Positions 16,183-24,080 of a stretch of DNA of 64,000 bases are shown in pieces; position 1 is the stretch's first letter, and the number at the start of each line of letters is the position of its first letter. Both the position numbers and the translations under genes were made by a program. Under the pieces are notes generated by a model. It did not search any database, had not been told where the DNA came from, and was given only the letters and a program-made list of their open reading frames with translations. Source of the DNA: Swaminathania salitolerans (GTDB lineage: Bacteria > Pseudomonadota > Alphaproteobacteria > Acetobacterales > Acetobacteraceae); NCBI RefSeq assembly GCF_025994315.1, contig NZ_BAQE01000005.1. One strand, 5' to 3'.

Positions 16183-17785
16183 CGCGATCATGCATGTCCT
16201 GCCCCGCTCTCTGAGGGCACGTACGAACCTGCTTCTGATTGCCGGGCTCTGCGTCATCCAGGCCGTCGGGCTCACGATCCATGCGCTCGATCATCTGAAT
16301 ATCGCCGATCGGGCGGAGATGCACGAGACCCTGCATCGCGCCTTTTCGATCTATCGCACTCTGGTGGAGCTGCCGCCGGGGGATCGCGATGCCGGACTGG
16401 CCGCGATAGACAAACCGGGGCATTTTTCCGCCCGTTTCGCCTCGAGACCCGATACGCATTATCCGGGCGGCTTCATCCCGGTCCCGCTCGGCGTCAGGGC
16501 TTTGATGCGCGAGGCGCCTCCGCCTCCCGGCGGTCCCGAGGGCAGTCCAGAGGGCGGTCCCGAAGTTGGCCCCGAGAATGGCCCCGGAAACGGCCCTTTC
16601 GGCGCGATGCCGGGCGGCCCGGGGGAAGAAGGCCGCCCTCCCCCTCCGGGTTTCGGTTTCGGCGGACGGCTCCCTCCCGAGCCACCGGAAGAACGAACAG
16701 GCCGTTTCCCGCGCGATGCGTCCGGGATGCCCGGTTTCATGCCGCCGGGTTTTTCGGGAATGGGCATGTTCCCCCCCCGCCTGAAGCCGCTGCGTATCCT
16801 TGCGGGACATAAGCCGGGAACACGGCATTATGCGCTTTCCCTCCAGATGCCGGATGACCGGCGCTGGCTGGTGATGCATTTCAAGATCAGGCCGCCCAAC
16901 CCTCTGGGTTCGCCGACATTCCTGATTGCCTTCGCGATCATGACGATTTCCGGAGGAGGGCTGATTCTCTGGGGGTCGCATCGTCTGATCGCCCCTGTCT
17001 CGACCCTCGCTCATGCGGCGACGGCGCTCGGCCGGGACGTGAACACCCAGCCCCTGCCCGAAACGGGCCCGACAGAGATCCGCAAGGCCGCATTGGCCTT
17101 CAACACGATGGCCGCCCGTATCCGCCGCTTCGTGACCGACCGTACGCTTATGCTGACGGCGATCGGCCACGATCTGCGTACCCCCATCACACGGCTGAAA
17201 CTGCGCGCGGAGTTCATCGACGACGACGAGCTGCGTCTCAAGTTTCTTTCCGATCTGGACGAAATGGAGACCATGGTCGCAGCGACCCTGGCCTTCGGTC
17301 GCGACAGCGCGATGCAGGAACCCATGGGGGCTCTCGATCTCGGCGCCCTGCTCCAGACCATCGCAGACGAAGCCGCGGAGGCCATGCCGGATCTGGCGGA
17401 GCGGATCGCCTATCACGCTCCGGATAGCGCGATACGGATAAAGGCGCGGTCCCTCGCCCTCAAACGCGCTCTGACCAATCTTGTGATGAACGCCCTCAAA
17501 TATGGCGGCTCGGCAACGATCAGCGTCTCGTTCGACCGTGGCGGCGAGTCCGAGAACATGATCCGGATCGTGGTCGATGACAGCGGTCCCGGCCTTCCGG
17601 AGGACGATCTCGAACGGATGTTCGAACCCTTCACCCGTGCAGAGACGAGCCGCAACCGGGAAACAGGCGGCACCGGCCTCGGTCTGGCCATCGCCCGCTC
17701 CACCATTCGCGGGCAGGGGGGCGAGGTCCTGTTGCGCAATCGCCCCGGAAAGGGACTGAGGGCAATCGTCACCCTTCCGGCCTGA
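16151..17785 (+). CDS. EnvZ-like sensor histidine kinase
   Basis: The order is a first membrane helix (LLLIAGLCVIQAVGL), a periplasmic loop of about 220 residues containing a Gly/Pro repeat, a second helix (FLIAFAIMTISGGGLILWG), HAMP, HisKA with the phospho-His in AIGHDLRTPITRL near residue 339, and HATPase_c (NLVMNALKYGG, DDSGPGLP, GGTGLGLAIA). It phosphorylates the preceding regulator. The start is uncertain: ATGs at 16151, 16166 and 16190 are in frame; the last gives the shortest cytosolic tail but has no clear ribosome site, while the first two overlap the regulator gene. The signal is unknown. Confidence 0.92.
   Translation: MCSPPMSNVSDAIMHVLPRSLRARTNLLLIAGLCVIQAVGLTIHALDHLNIADRAEMHETLHRAFSIYRTLVELPPGDRDAGLAAIDKPGHFSARFASRPDTHYPGGFIPVPLGVRALMREAPPPPGGPEGSPEGGPEVGPENGPGNGPFGAMPGGPGEEGRPPPPGFGFGGRLPPEPPEERTGRFPRDASGMPGFMPPGFSGMGMFPPRLKPLRILAGHKPGTRHYALSLQMPDDRRWLVMHFKIRPPNPLGSPTFLIAFAIMTISGGGLILWGSHRLIAPVSTLAHAATALGRDVNTQPLPETGPTEIRKAALAFNTMAARIRRFVTDRTLMLTAIGHDLRTPITRLKLRAEFIDDDELRLKFLSDLDEMETMVAATLAFGRDSAMQEPMGALDLGALLQTIADEAAEAMPDLAERIAYHAPDSAIRIKARSLALKRALTNLVMNALKYGGSATISVSFDRGGESENMIRIVVDDSGPGLPEDDLERMFEPFTRAETSRNRETGGTGLGLAIARSTIRGQGGEVLLRNRPGKGLRAIVTLPA
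16532..16603 (+). repeat. 12-nt tandem repeat in histidine kinase sensor loop, six units
   Basis: Six 12-nt units (first GGTCCCGAGGGC) encode a run of four-residue blocks GPEG, SPEG, GPEV, GPEN, GPGN, GPFG within the periplasmic loop. The segment is probably disordered and likely to vary in copy number. Confidence 0.75.
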
Positions 17786-17916
17786 TGACCGGGCCTGGAT
17801 CACGGGTTCGCGCCCGGATCGATACCGGTGACAATGTCAGAACGGATGACCGTCACCTGAACAGACCTCCCGCCCCGCGCGCTCGACATGCGTGCGGAGA
17901 TCGGTCATGGACTGTG

Positions 17917-17964
17917 GCATTCGTCTATCGGGGCGTTCGTCTGTCGCGGCGTTCGTCCATCTCG
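17917..17964. repeat. 16-nt tandem repeat upstream of VTT gene, three units
   Basis: Three 16-nt units start at 17917 (GCATTCGTCTATCGGG), 17933 and 17949, in the 191-bp gap between the kinase stop and the GTG of the next gene. The last unit ends beside its GGAG ribosome site. Confidence 0.7.
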
Positions 17965-17976
17965 GAGATCCGCCAG

Positions 17977-18555
17977 GTGTTCCAGCCGCTTTATCGTCGC
18001 ACCCTCGCGCTGGCGGCATCGCGCCATGCGGGCTGGTGGCTGTTCGGTATCGCCTTTGCCGAGGCGTCCTTCTTTCCCGTGCCGGTCGATCTGCTCCTGA
18101 TCCCGATGGTGCTGGCGCAGCGCGAACATGCCTTCAGGCTCGCGACGATCTGCACGGCCGGATCGGTCGCAGGAGCGCTTTTCGGCTGGATCATCGGGGC
18201 GTTCCTGCTGATGCATGTCGCCTTGCCGATCGTCCAGTTCTATCACGCAGAGCACAGCCTGGCGGTCCTGCAGGAAAAATTCCGGCATTACGGCGTGATG
18301 ATCATTCTTCTGAAGGGACTGACGCCCATTCCCTTCAAGATCGTCACGCTTGCGGCAGGCGCGTCCCATTTTCCGATCCTGCCCTTTCTCGGTGCCTGTC
18401 TCGTCACGCGCGCGGCGCGGTTCTTTCTCGTCGCGGGCCTCCTGCGTCTCTATGGCGCCTCCATTCGCGACTTTCTGGAGCGCCGCCTGACACTGGTGAT
18501 GACAGGCTTTCTCTTTCTCGTCATCGCTGGCATTCTCGCCCTTCGTTATCTCTGA
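17977..18555 (+). CDS. VTT-domain (DedA/YqaA-like) inner-membrane protein
   Basis: This 192-residue membrane protein has the VTT/SNARE-associated layout: FAEASFFPVPVDLLLIPM near residue 30, a GALFGWIIG helix, the LLKGLTPIPFKIVTLAAG motif and a last TM helix LVMTGFLFLVIAGILAL. Relatives affect membrane lipid flipping and envelope stability. The GTG at 17977 is chosen because GGAG is 9 nt upstream and the resulting N-terminus (MFQPLYRRTLALAA) matches the family; the frame runs open to 17785 but that part is repetitive and has no ATG of good quality. It precedes the SDR-like gene by 20 nt. Confidence 0.82.
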   Translation: MFQPLYRRTLALAASRHAGWWLFGIAFAEASFFPVPVDLLLIPMVLAQREHAFRLATICTAGSVAGALFGWIIGAFLLMHVALPIVQFYHAEHSLAVLQEKFRHYGVMIILLKGLTPIPFKIVTLAAGASHFPILPFLGACLVTRAARFFLVAGLLRLYGASIRDFLERRLTLVMTGFLFLVIAGILALRYL

Positions 18556-18575
18556 GACTGAACGAGGATTGTGTC

Positions 18576-19580
18576 ATGCCGAACCAGATTGCCGTCGTCA
18601 CCGGCGCGGGAGCCGGGATCGGTCGGGCCACCGTCCGTATGCTCGCCTCCTACGGGTTCGACATCGCCCTTCTGGGGCGGAACCGGCAGAGATTGCACGA
18701 TGCGGCGGCAGAGCTGGAAGAAAGCCGGATCAGAACGCTGATCGTCGAGCTGGACGTCTCCGATGCCGATGCCGTCTCTGCCGCGGCAGAACGCGTCGAG
18801 CGCGAACTCGGCGCAATCACGGTCTGGATCAATGCGGCGGGAATCGCAGCGATCGGCCCCGTTCTGTCTCTCGACGCGAGCACGCTGCGACGCGTCACCG
18901 AGGTGACCTATCTCGGCTCGGTTTTCGGAACGCAGGCGGCTCTTGCCTGCATGAGACGCCGGGGATGCGGCACCATCGTCAATCTGGGGATCGCCTATCC
19001 GCTGCGCGGGCTTCCGATGCAGGCGGCCGTCAACGGAGCCCATGCGGCGATTGCCGCATTCTGCGACAGCGTCCGGCCCGAGATCCGGGCGCTTTCGGAC
19101 AGGATCGACCTGACGATGGTCTATCTCCCCTCGATCAATACGCCGCGTCTGGGATGGAGCCGGAACCGTTCGGGTCATGCCCTCAAGCCAGCCGGCCGGA
19201 TCTACGAACCCGAGGTCGCAGCCCATGCCATATGTCAGGCCGTGCTCGGGCATCACCGCGATATCTGGGTGGGCGCGTCTTCCATCCTGTCCAGCCTGCT
19301 TTCCGCCTTCACGCCCACATTGCGCGATCGCCTTCTGGCGCGACGCGGTTTCGCCGCACAATTCACAAAGGACGCGGCAGCCCCCGACGACGCGGATATC
19401 CTCGACGAGACGCTGACCGGAGCCTATGCCGCGCATGGGCCCTATGAGGGCATTCCCCTGCGCGACCAGGGACGCAAGCCGCTCCTGCTGACGAAGAAAC
19501 TGCGCGTCGGTCTCGGCGCCGCCGCCATCACATTCTCCGTCCTCATGGCGGTCATGTACCGCCCTGCACGCAGATCCTGA
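18576..19580 (+). CDS. SDR-like protein without catalytic triad, C-terminal TM helix
   Basis: The product has 334 residues. The NAD(P)-binding end is intact: VTGAGAGIGRA near residue 8, DVSD, and INAAGIA for the NNAG motif. The region that should hold the catalytic Ser-Tyr-Lys reads IVNLGIAYPLRGLP then QAAVNGAHAAI; relatives have a Ser after NVG, then Tyr and Lys four residues apart. Here Gly, Val and His stand in those places. The C-terminal 110 residues are typical of a membrane-linked SDR subgroup and end with a TM helix (GLGAAAITFSVLMAVMY). It may bind nucleotide but probably does not perform normal SDR chemistry. Confidence 0.85.
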   Translation: MPNQIAVVTGAGAGIGRATVRMLASYGFDIALLGRNRQRLHDAAAELEESRIRTLIVELDVSDADAVSAAAERVERELGAITVWINAAGIAAIGPVLSLDASTLRRVTEVTYLGSVFGTQAALACMRRRGCGTIVNLGIAYPLRGLPMQAAVNGAHAAIAAFCDSVRPEIRALSDRIDLTMVYLPSINTPRLGWSRNRSGHALKPAGRIYEPEVAAHAICQAVLGHHRDIWVGASSILSSLLSAFTPTLRDRLLARRGFAAQFTKDAAAPDDADILDETLTGAYAAHGPYEGIPLRDQGRKPLLLTKKLRVGLGAAAITFSVLMAVMYRPARRS

Positions 19581-19610
19581 TTCCGCTTCGCCCGGTCCGC
19601 TTCGCTGATC

Positions 19611-19636
19611 CCCCGCGCGCGCTGCCTCGCGCGGGG
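19611..19636. terminator. GC-rich hairpin between convergent genes
   Basis: CCCCGCGCG and CGCGCGGGG form a 9-bp perfect stem with an 8-nt loop between the convergent SDR-like gene and the gene at 19672. There is no T-tract, so it is a weak or factor-assisted terminator. Confidence 0.45.
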
Positions 19637-19671
19637 CGGCAAACCGGCCATGCCGGGAGCAGGAAAAGGCT

Positions 19672-20058
19672 TCAGCTCGGTTTGCGGCTGGTATTGGCTG
19701 CCATGAGCGCACGATGCTGTTTCAGCCCCTTGATCAGGGTTTCGACATCCCCGGGCGGGAAGACTACGCCTACGGGGCCGAAAGCCGGATGCTGGAATGC
19801 AAGGGTCGACCCCTCGGTCAGGGCATCGATCTGAAGCGCCCAGTTCGTGCTGTAAACAGGCAGGAAAGGCGCATTGCCGATCGGGGGCTGAGGCTGGTTG
19901 TTCGTCAGGGCGAAGCGTACGCGACCGAGGCTTGCAATAAGCTGGCTCAGCTGCCCGAGGGTAAGGTCGATCTCTCCCTCGAGGCCGCTCCCCTCGAGAA
20001 AGCGCAGCGTCGCTCCGGAACCGTCCTCCTTCTGGATCACCTGCATTCTCGCACTCAT
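19672..20058 (-). CDS. conserved hypothetical protein
   Basis: I do not recognise this 128-residue cytosolic protein. It has no signal peptide or TM segment. The N-terminal half (MQVIQKEDGSGATLRFLEGSGLE) looks like short beta strands, a helix follows (LGQLSQLIASLGRVRFAL), and the C-terminal half ends with an LIKGLKQHRALM helix. The start is well supported: GGAGG-like sequence lies just before the ATG at 20058. Its stop is 36 nt from the convergent-side hairpin, and ispE ends 54 nt upstream on the same strand, so it may be the last gene of the TPR-ispE operon. Confidence 0.7.
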   Translation of the reverse strand: MSARMQVIQKEDGSGATLRFLEGSGLEGEIDLTLGQLSQLIASLGRVRFALTNNQPQPPIGNAPFLPVYSTNWALQIDALTEGSTLAFQHPAFGPVGVVFPPGDVETLIKGLKQHRALMAANTSRKPS

Positions 20059-20111
20059 GACCGCTCCTCCCTCTTGTCGGGGTTTCTTTCGTTTCTCAGT
20101 CCGCTCCGGCC

Positions 20112-21023
20112 TCAGTCCGCTCCGGATCCGACCTGGCCGGCTTCCGCCCAGTATCCGCGCGCGCGCATGCGCCGGGCTTCCGACTCGGCGGCATCGAGAT
20201 CGGGATAGAGACCGAAACAGGTCGCACCCGAGCCGCTCATCCGCGCGAAAAGACAGGTCCGGGCCTGTCTCAGATCGTTCAGGACCTCACCGATGAGAGG
20301 ATAAAGGGCAATCGCCGGAAGCTCCAGATCATTCGACGTCGACCCAAGCGTATCGACCAGCGATTCCACATCGTTCCAGGCGCGCGGCAGTGTTGCTGCG
20401 GGACGAAATGCCGCACCCGATTCCTTCCAGGCGCGAAACACGGCAGGCGTCGGCACTGCGATGCCCGGATTGACCAGCAGCATCGCCAGAGGCGGCATAC
20501 GGGGTGCGGGAGACAGGATCTCCCCGACGCCCTGCATACGGCGTGCTTCCTGCGCGACGCAGACAGGCACGTCCGCGCCGAGAGTGGCGGCAAGGGCAGG
20601 CAGATCGATGTCGGGCAGATGCCACAGCGCCGCAAGAAGACGCAGGGCCGCCGCCGCATCGGCCGAGCCGCCGCCTATGCCCGAAGCGACGGGGAGCGAC
20701 TTGGTCAGACGCAACCGCCCTCCCGGCACGGGCCTGCCCGCCGCCGCCGCAAGCGCCGACGCAGCCCTGAGAACGAGATTGTCGCCCCCCGCGTCCAGAC
20801 CTTCTGCGAATGGCCCCTCGATGGCGAGCGTCACGGCGCGGCCTTCGGCAAATCTCTCCTCGGGGCGGAGGCTGTCATGGCTCGCCGCGAAAACCGCCAG
20901 CGAGTCGAGCTCGTGATAACCGTCGGCCCGCCGTCCTGTTACATGCAGGAAAAGATTGATTTTGGCATGGGCATGGGCGGGAGCATGATCGGGGGGGGCA
21001 GTGGATATCATTTCGGGTCTCAT
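20112..21023 (-). CDS. ispE: 4-diphosphocytidyl-2-C-methyl-D-erythritol kinase
   Basis: IspE phosphorylates CDP-methylerythritol in the MEP route to isoprenoids, which also supplies hopanoid precursors. The 303-residue GHMP kinase has AHAKINLFLHVTGRRADGYH near the N-terminus (Lys in the active site), the ATP loop PVASGIGGGSADAAAALR and the C-terminal MSGSGATCFGL motif. The ATG at 21023 overlaps the stop of the upstream TPR gene (ATGA), which fixes the start; the upstream frame is part of the TPR gene in another phase. Confidence 0.94.
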   Translation of the reverse strand: MRPEMISTAPPDHAPAHAHAKINLFLHVTGRRADGYHELDSLAVFAASHDSLRPEERFAEGRAVTLAIEGPFAEGLDAGGDNLVLRAASALAAAAGRPVPGGRLRLTKSLPVASGIGGGSADAAAALRLLAALWHLPDIDLPALAATLGADVPVCVAQEARRMQGVGEILSPAPRMPPLAMLLVNPGIAVPTPAVFRAWKESGAAFRPAATLPRAWNDVESLVDTLGSTSNDLELPAIALYPLIGEVLNDLRQARTCLFARMSGSGATCFGLYPDLDAAESEARRMRARGYWAEAGQVGSGAD

Positions 21024-22927
21024 CTGGCAGCGGGAATAGGCCGTCCGCGCATGACCGGAAGGTCGGGACCATGCGCGAGCGCGGCCTCGATCAGGGCTTT
21101 CGTCGCAGGTTCGGGCTTGTTGTTGAGTGCCTGATTCCACTGGTCCCGCGCCTCGAGCTGGCGCCCCTGGTACCAGTAGGCAACACCGAGATGATAGGCG
21201 ATCTCGGCATCGCCGGGCGCTGCATTGACGGCGGAAAGCAGAAGGGGAAGCGCCTTGGCGAGGTCCCCGTTCTGCTTCAGGAGCGCCCAGCCATAACTGT
21301 CGCGGATCTCGGCATCGTCGGGCGCCAGCACCATAGCATGTCCGAGAAGCGCGAGCGCCTGTTCCGGTCGCTCGTCGTGCTCGACATCGGAATAACCGGC
21401 ATAGTTGAGCAGGACGGGTTCGGACGGGGCGAGGGCGAGAGCGCGATCGAGATCGGACTGGGCCTTCGCACGGGCGCCGAGATGATCCCAGGCCATGGCC
21501 CGGCCGAGAAGAAGGGGCCAGATATGGGCCTGCATGACGCTGACATGATCGATCGCGCGGGTGAAGGTCGCGACCGCCTCTTTCGCAAGACCGAGCTGGT
21601 TCTGGGTCATGCCGAGTTCGCTGAGGATATCGGGATTGTCCGGATTGGCCCGCGCCACCCGGGTGAGCGCATGCAGGGCGGCTTTGACATCCTCGCGCTT
21701 GAGGGCGATCTGCGCCTGGGCATGATCGGAAAGCGGCGCAAGGGGATCGGCCTCCTCGACACCATCGAGCGCGGATTGCGCCATGTCGAGCTGTCCGTCG
21801 GCCCGCAACTCTTCCGAGAGCAGAATGCGGGCGAGGGTCATATGCGGATCGAGATAGAGCGCCTGACGCAGCAGAAGGATCTTGAGCTGACGCACATCCT
21901 TGAGCGTCTCCTCCCCGGGGCCGCCCTCATGAGGGGTGGTATCGCCGAGCAGGGCCGTGACGCTGATGAAGAATTCCGCAAGCCCCTGATCGGGCGGGAA
22001 GGACAAGCCGATCTGCTGGGGAACCAGCCGGGAGGCGACGAGCTGGAAGGCCGGAAGCACGGCGCCCGCCTGAGCGAGTTTCTGCCTCGCTTCGTCCGCG
22101 TGGCGATGAGCGGCGAGCCAGTCGGCTTCGAATTGCAGCGTCTGGAGTCGCAGCAGCGGCGGAACCGCCTGCGCGTTCGCATCCAGCAGGGCGAACAGCT
22201 TTTCCGTCCGTTTCTCGTCGCGCAGGGAGGCGATCCTGGCCTCCTGCATCAAAGCGAGATAGCCCACGGCGTCATGCGGTAGGGCGGGACGACCCGTACC
22301 CTGCCTGCCCGTGCCGGGATGTGCCCCGAACTGGCACCAGTCACGCAGGCCCTGACCGGCGAGACGCAGGAAACTCTGGGGCGCCTTGGCGTGGAGGGAG
22401 AAATACCTCTCCGCCTTGCGCCATGCGCGCGCATGGAAGGCAGCGACACCGAGCACGATACGCGCAAGGCTCTCCTTCGGCTGGAGCTGCGCGAGCGTCC
22501 GGGCCCGACGTGCCGCATCCGTCCCCGCATCCATGGCCGCATAACGCAGGGCCATCAGCATGAGGTCGGGCGCGCGATAGCCATGGGTCACGACCCCGTA
22601 CAGGGCGCGATCCGCATCGGGGATATTGTTGCGCTGGACCGAGACGATACTGCCGAGCAGCCCGCCCGTCAGGGAATAGGCGGAAGGATCGAAATGCGCG
22701 CCTGCCGGGCCGGAATGTCCGGAACCCGCATCGTGCGGATGCGTGCCCGCCGATGCGCCGTGCATGGCGGCGCCGGAAGGGGAGGAAACGGAAGGGGAGG
22801 AAACGGCCGGGGAGGAAACGGAAGGCGAAGAATCGGAAGACGGTGCGGCGCGCGCCGTGCTCCATCCGGACGCGAGGACGGAACAGACGAGAAGCGCGTA
22901 CAGGGACGGAGAGTGCTTGGTTTGCAT
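21020..22927 (-). CDS. exported TPR-repeat protein
   Basis: The protein has 635 residues: a signal peptide (MQTKHSPSLYALLVCSVLASG, cleavage after ARA), a low-complexity Ser/Pro/Gly stretch to about residue 75, then a long alpha-helical region with tetratricopeptide repeats. The clearest repeats are in the last third (for example NPDILSELGMTQNQLGLAKEA and DAEIAYHLGVAYWYQGRQLEA). TPR proteins of this type serve as scaffolds in the periplasm or at the outer membrane. It is divergent from the uracil-DNA glycosylase gene (51 bp) and coupled to ispE by a 4-nt overlap, which looks like a genomic convenience more than a shared function. Confidence 0.85.
   Translation of the reverse strand: MQTKHSPSLYALLVCSVLASGWSTARAAPSSDSSPSVSSPAVSSPSVSSPSGAAMHGASAGTHPHDAGSGHSGPAGAHFDPSAYSLTGGLLGSIVSVQRNNIPDADRALYGVVTHGYRAPDLMLMALRYAAMDAGTDAARRARTLAQLQPKESLARIVLGVAAFHARAWRKAERYFSLHAKAPQSFLRLAGQGLRDWCQFGAHPGTGRQGTGRPALPHDAVGYLALMQEARIASLRDEKRTEKLFALLDANAQAVPPLLRLQTLQFEADWLAAHRHADEARQKLAQAGAVLPAFQLVASRLVPQQIGLSFPPDQGLAEFFISVTALLGDTTPHEGGPGEETLKDVRQLKILLLRQALYLDPHMTLARILLSEELRADGQLDMAQSALDGVEEADPLAPLSDHAQAQIALKREDVKAALHALTRVARANPDNPDILSELGMTQNQLGLAKEAVATFTRAIDHVSVMQAHIWPLLLGRAMAWDHLGARAKAQSDLDRALALAPSEPVLLNYAGYSDVEHDERPEQALALLGHAMVLAPDDAEIRDSYGWALLKQNGDLAKALPLLLSAVNAAPGDAEIAYHLGVAYWYQGRQLEARDQWNQALNNKPEPATKALIEAALAHGPDLPVMRGRPIPAAR
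22775..22834 (-). repeat. 15-nt tandem repeat in TPR gene, four units
   Basis: Four units of 15 nt (plus-strand GGAAGGGGAGGAAAC and variants) encode five-residue blocks SSPSV, SSPAV, SSPSV, SSPSG immediately after the signal peptide. The segment is a flexible linker. Confidence 0.75.
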
Positions 22928-22978
22928 CGTCCGGCAATCTAGACTGAACCGGTTCAGACACCAAACTGATAAGAGATC

Positions 22979-23839
22979 ATGCCCCTCCCCCCCTCCGGTT
23001 CGCTCTCCGACCGGGATCGCGCTTCCCTGATCGCCCTGCTGGACCTCTACCGGGACTGGGGAGTCGATTGCTGCCTCGACGAGACGCCTCCGGCGAGGCT
23101 CGACCGGATGGCGCCCATCCGTCCCGTCACCCGGGAGCGGGCCACATCGGGCGCACAACGGTCCCGCGAGATTTCGCCCCTCCATACGACCTCTCCCGGC
23201 GCTTCCCGTCCGGCACCCGTCGATCCCGAGGCGGCGCGGAGCTGGGGGGTGGAGACGCTGCCCGATTGCGCCCTCGCCCGTACCGCCACACAGACCGTCC
23301 GACCGGTTTTCGTCCCGGGCGCGTCGCTCATGCTGATCGGCGACGCCCCGGATGCGGAGGAGGACCGTTCGGGTCTCGTCTTTGCGGGGGAAACGGGACG
23401 CCTGCTCGACATGATCCTCCCGAGTATCGGCCTCTCACGGGCGCAGCTTTCGCAGGCGCCGGCCATTCCCTGGCGCCCCCCGGGCGGGCGGGCCGTATCC
23501 GCGCTGGAGATGCGCGACTGCCGCCCCCTGCTCCTCTCGGCAATCGGACAGGCCCGCCCGACACGTCTCGTGCTGTTCGGTCTCACCCCTCTGAGGCTTC
23601 TTCTCGGAGAGCAGGCGACGCTTGCCCGCGCGCGCGGAAAATGGACCGCGCTCACGCTCGACGACGGCTCGCGCGTGTCGCTGCTGCCGATGCAGCACCC
23701 CGAACAGCTCCGCACGAGTCCTCGCGCCCGGCGGGAGATGTGGAAAGACCTGCTTCTTCTGGCCGAGGCGCTCGGCCCGGCGCCCGGATCCGCACGTGAA
23801 TTGGGGCCTGGAACGGGATCGGAACCGGGGCCGGAGTGA
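22979..23839 (+). CDS. divergent uracil-DNA glycosylase superfamily protein
   Basis: This 286-residue protein has the UDG family-4-like fold: LMLIGDAPDAEEDRSGLVFAGETGRLLD near residue 119 corresponds to the water-activating motif, IPWRPPG to the middle loop, and MQHPEQLRTSP to the C-terminal HP(S/A) motif. The family usually reads GEAPG in the first motif; here the Glu is Asp and the second Gly is Asp, so activity may be altered. Only one obvious Cys from the iron-sulfur set is present (PDCALART). The last 20 residues are a Gly/Pro/Ser repeat. Uracil excision is likely but not assured. Confidence 0.75.
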   Translation: MPLPPSGSLSDRDRASLIALLDLYRDWGVDCCLDETPPARLDRMAPIRPVTRERATSGAQRSREISPLHTTSPGASRPAPVDPEAARSWGVETLPDCALARTATQTVRPVFVPGASLMLIGDAPDAEEDRSGLVFAGETGRLLDMILPSIGLSRAQLSQAPAIPWRPPGGRAVSALEMRDCRPLLLSAIGQARPTRLVLFGLTPLRLLLGEQATLARARGKWTALTLDDGSRVSLLPMQHPEQLRTSPRARREMWKDLLLLAEALGPAPGSARELGPGTGSEPGPE

Positions 23840-24080
23840 AGGTCGGAACCGGGCCAGAAATCGACGCCGGAGTCGGAAAACGGATCCGGAAACGAGGTGA
23901 GGGCGGAGATGAATAATACGTAGCCGGAAAAAAGTGATTTTCTCGATAAAAAAAGCGGTTTTCCGCGGATATCCCTCTGGTAGAACTTATAAAATACTCT
24001 TATCATAGCGATCACCTCAGCTATGTGCACCTCCTCCTCTCTTGCCTTCCTTCGCAGGAGGGGGTAGGAGCAACTCCATC
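23840..24080. other. intergenic gap with AT-rich end
   Basis: The first third continues the G-rich repeat of the preceding gene end. From about 23920 the sequence becomes AT-rich, with stretches such as CTTATAAAATACTC near 23987 that could be the -10 region for the transglycosylase. No gene is seen. Confidence 0.4.

Noticed and set aside
16127..17803. Long minus-strand frame opposite the histidine kinase
   Set aside because: GC-rich antisense frame without family motifs; the plus frame carries HAMP, HisKA and HATPase.
17785..17976. Extended N-terminus of the VTT protein
   Set aside because: The extra 64 codons contain the 16-nt tandem repeat and lack hydrophobic or family features; the GTG at 17977 has a proper ribosome site.
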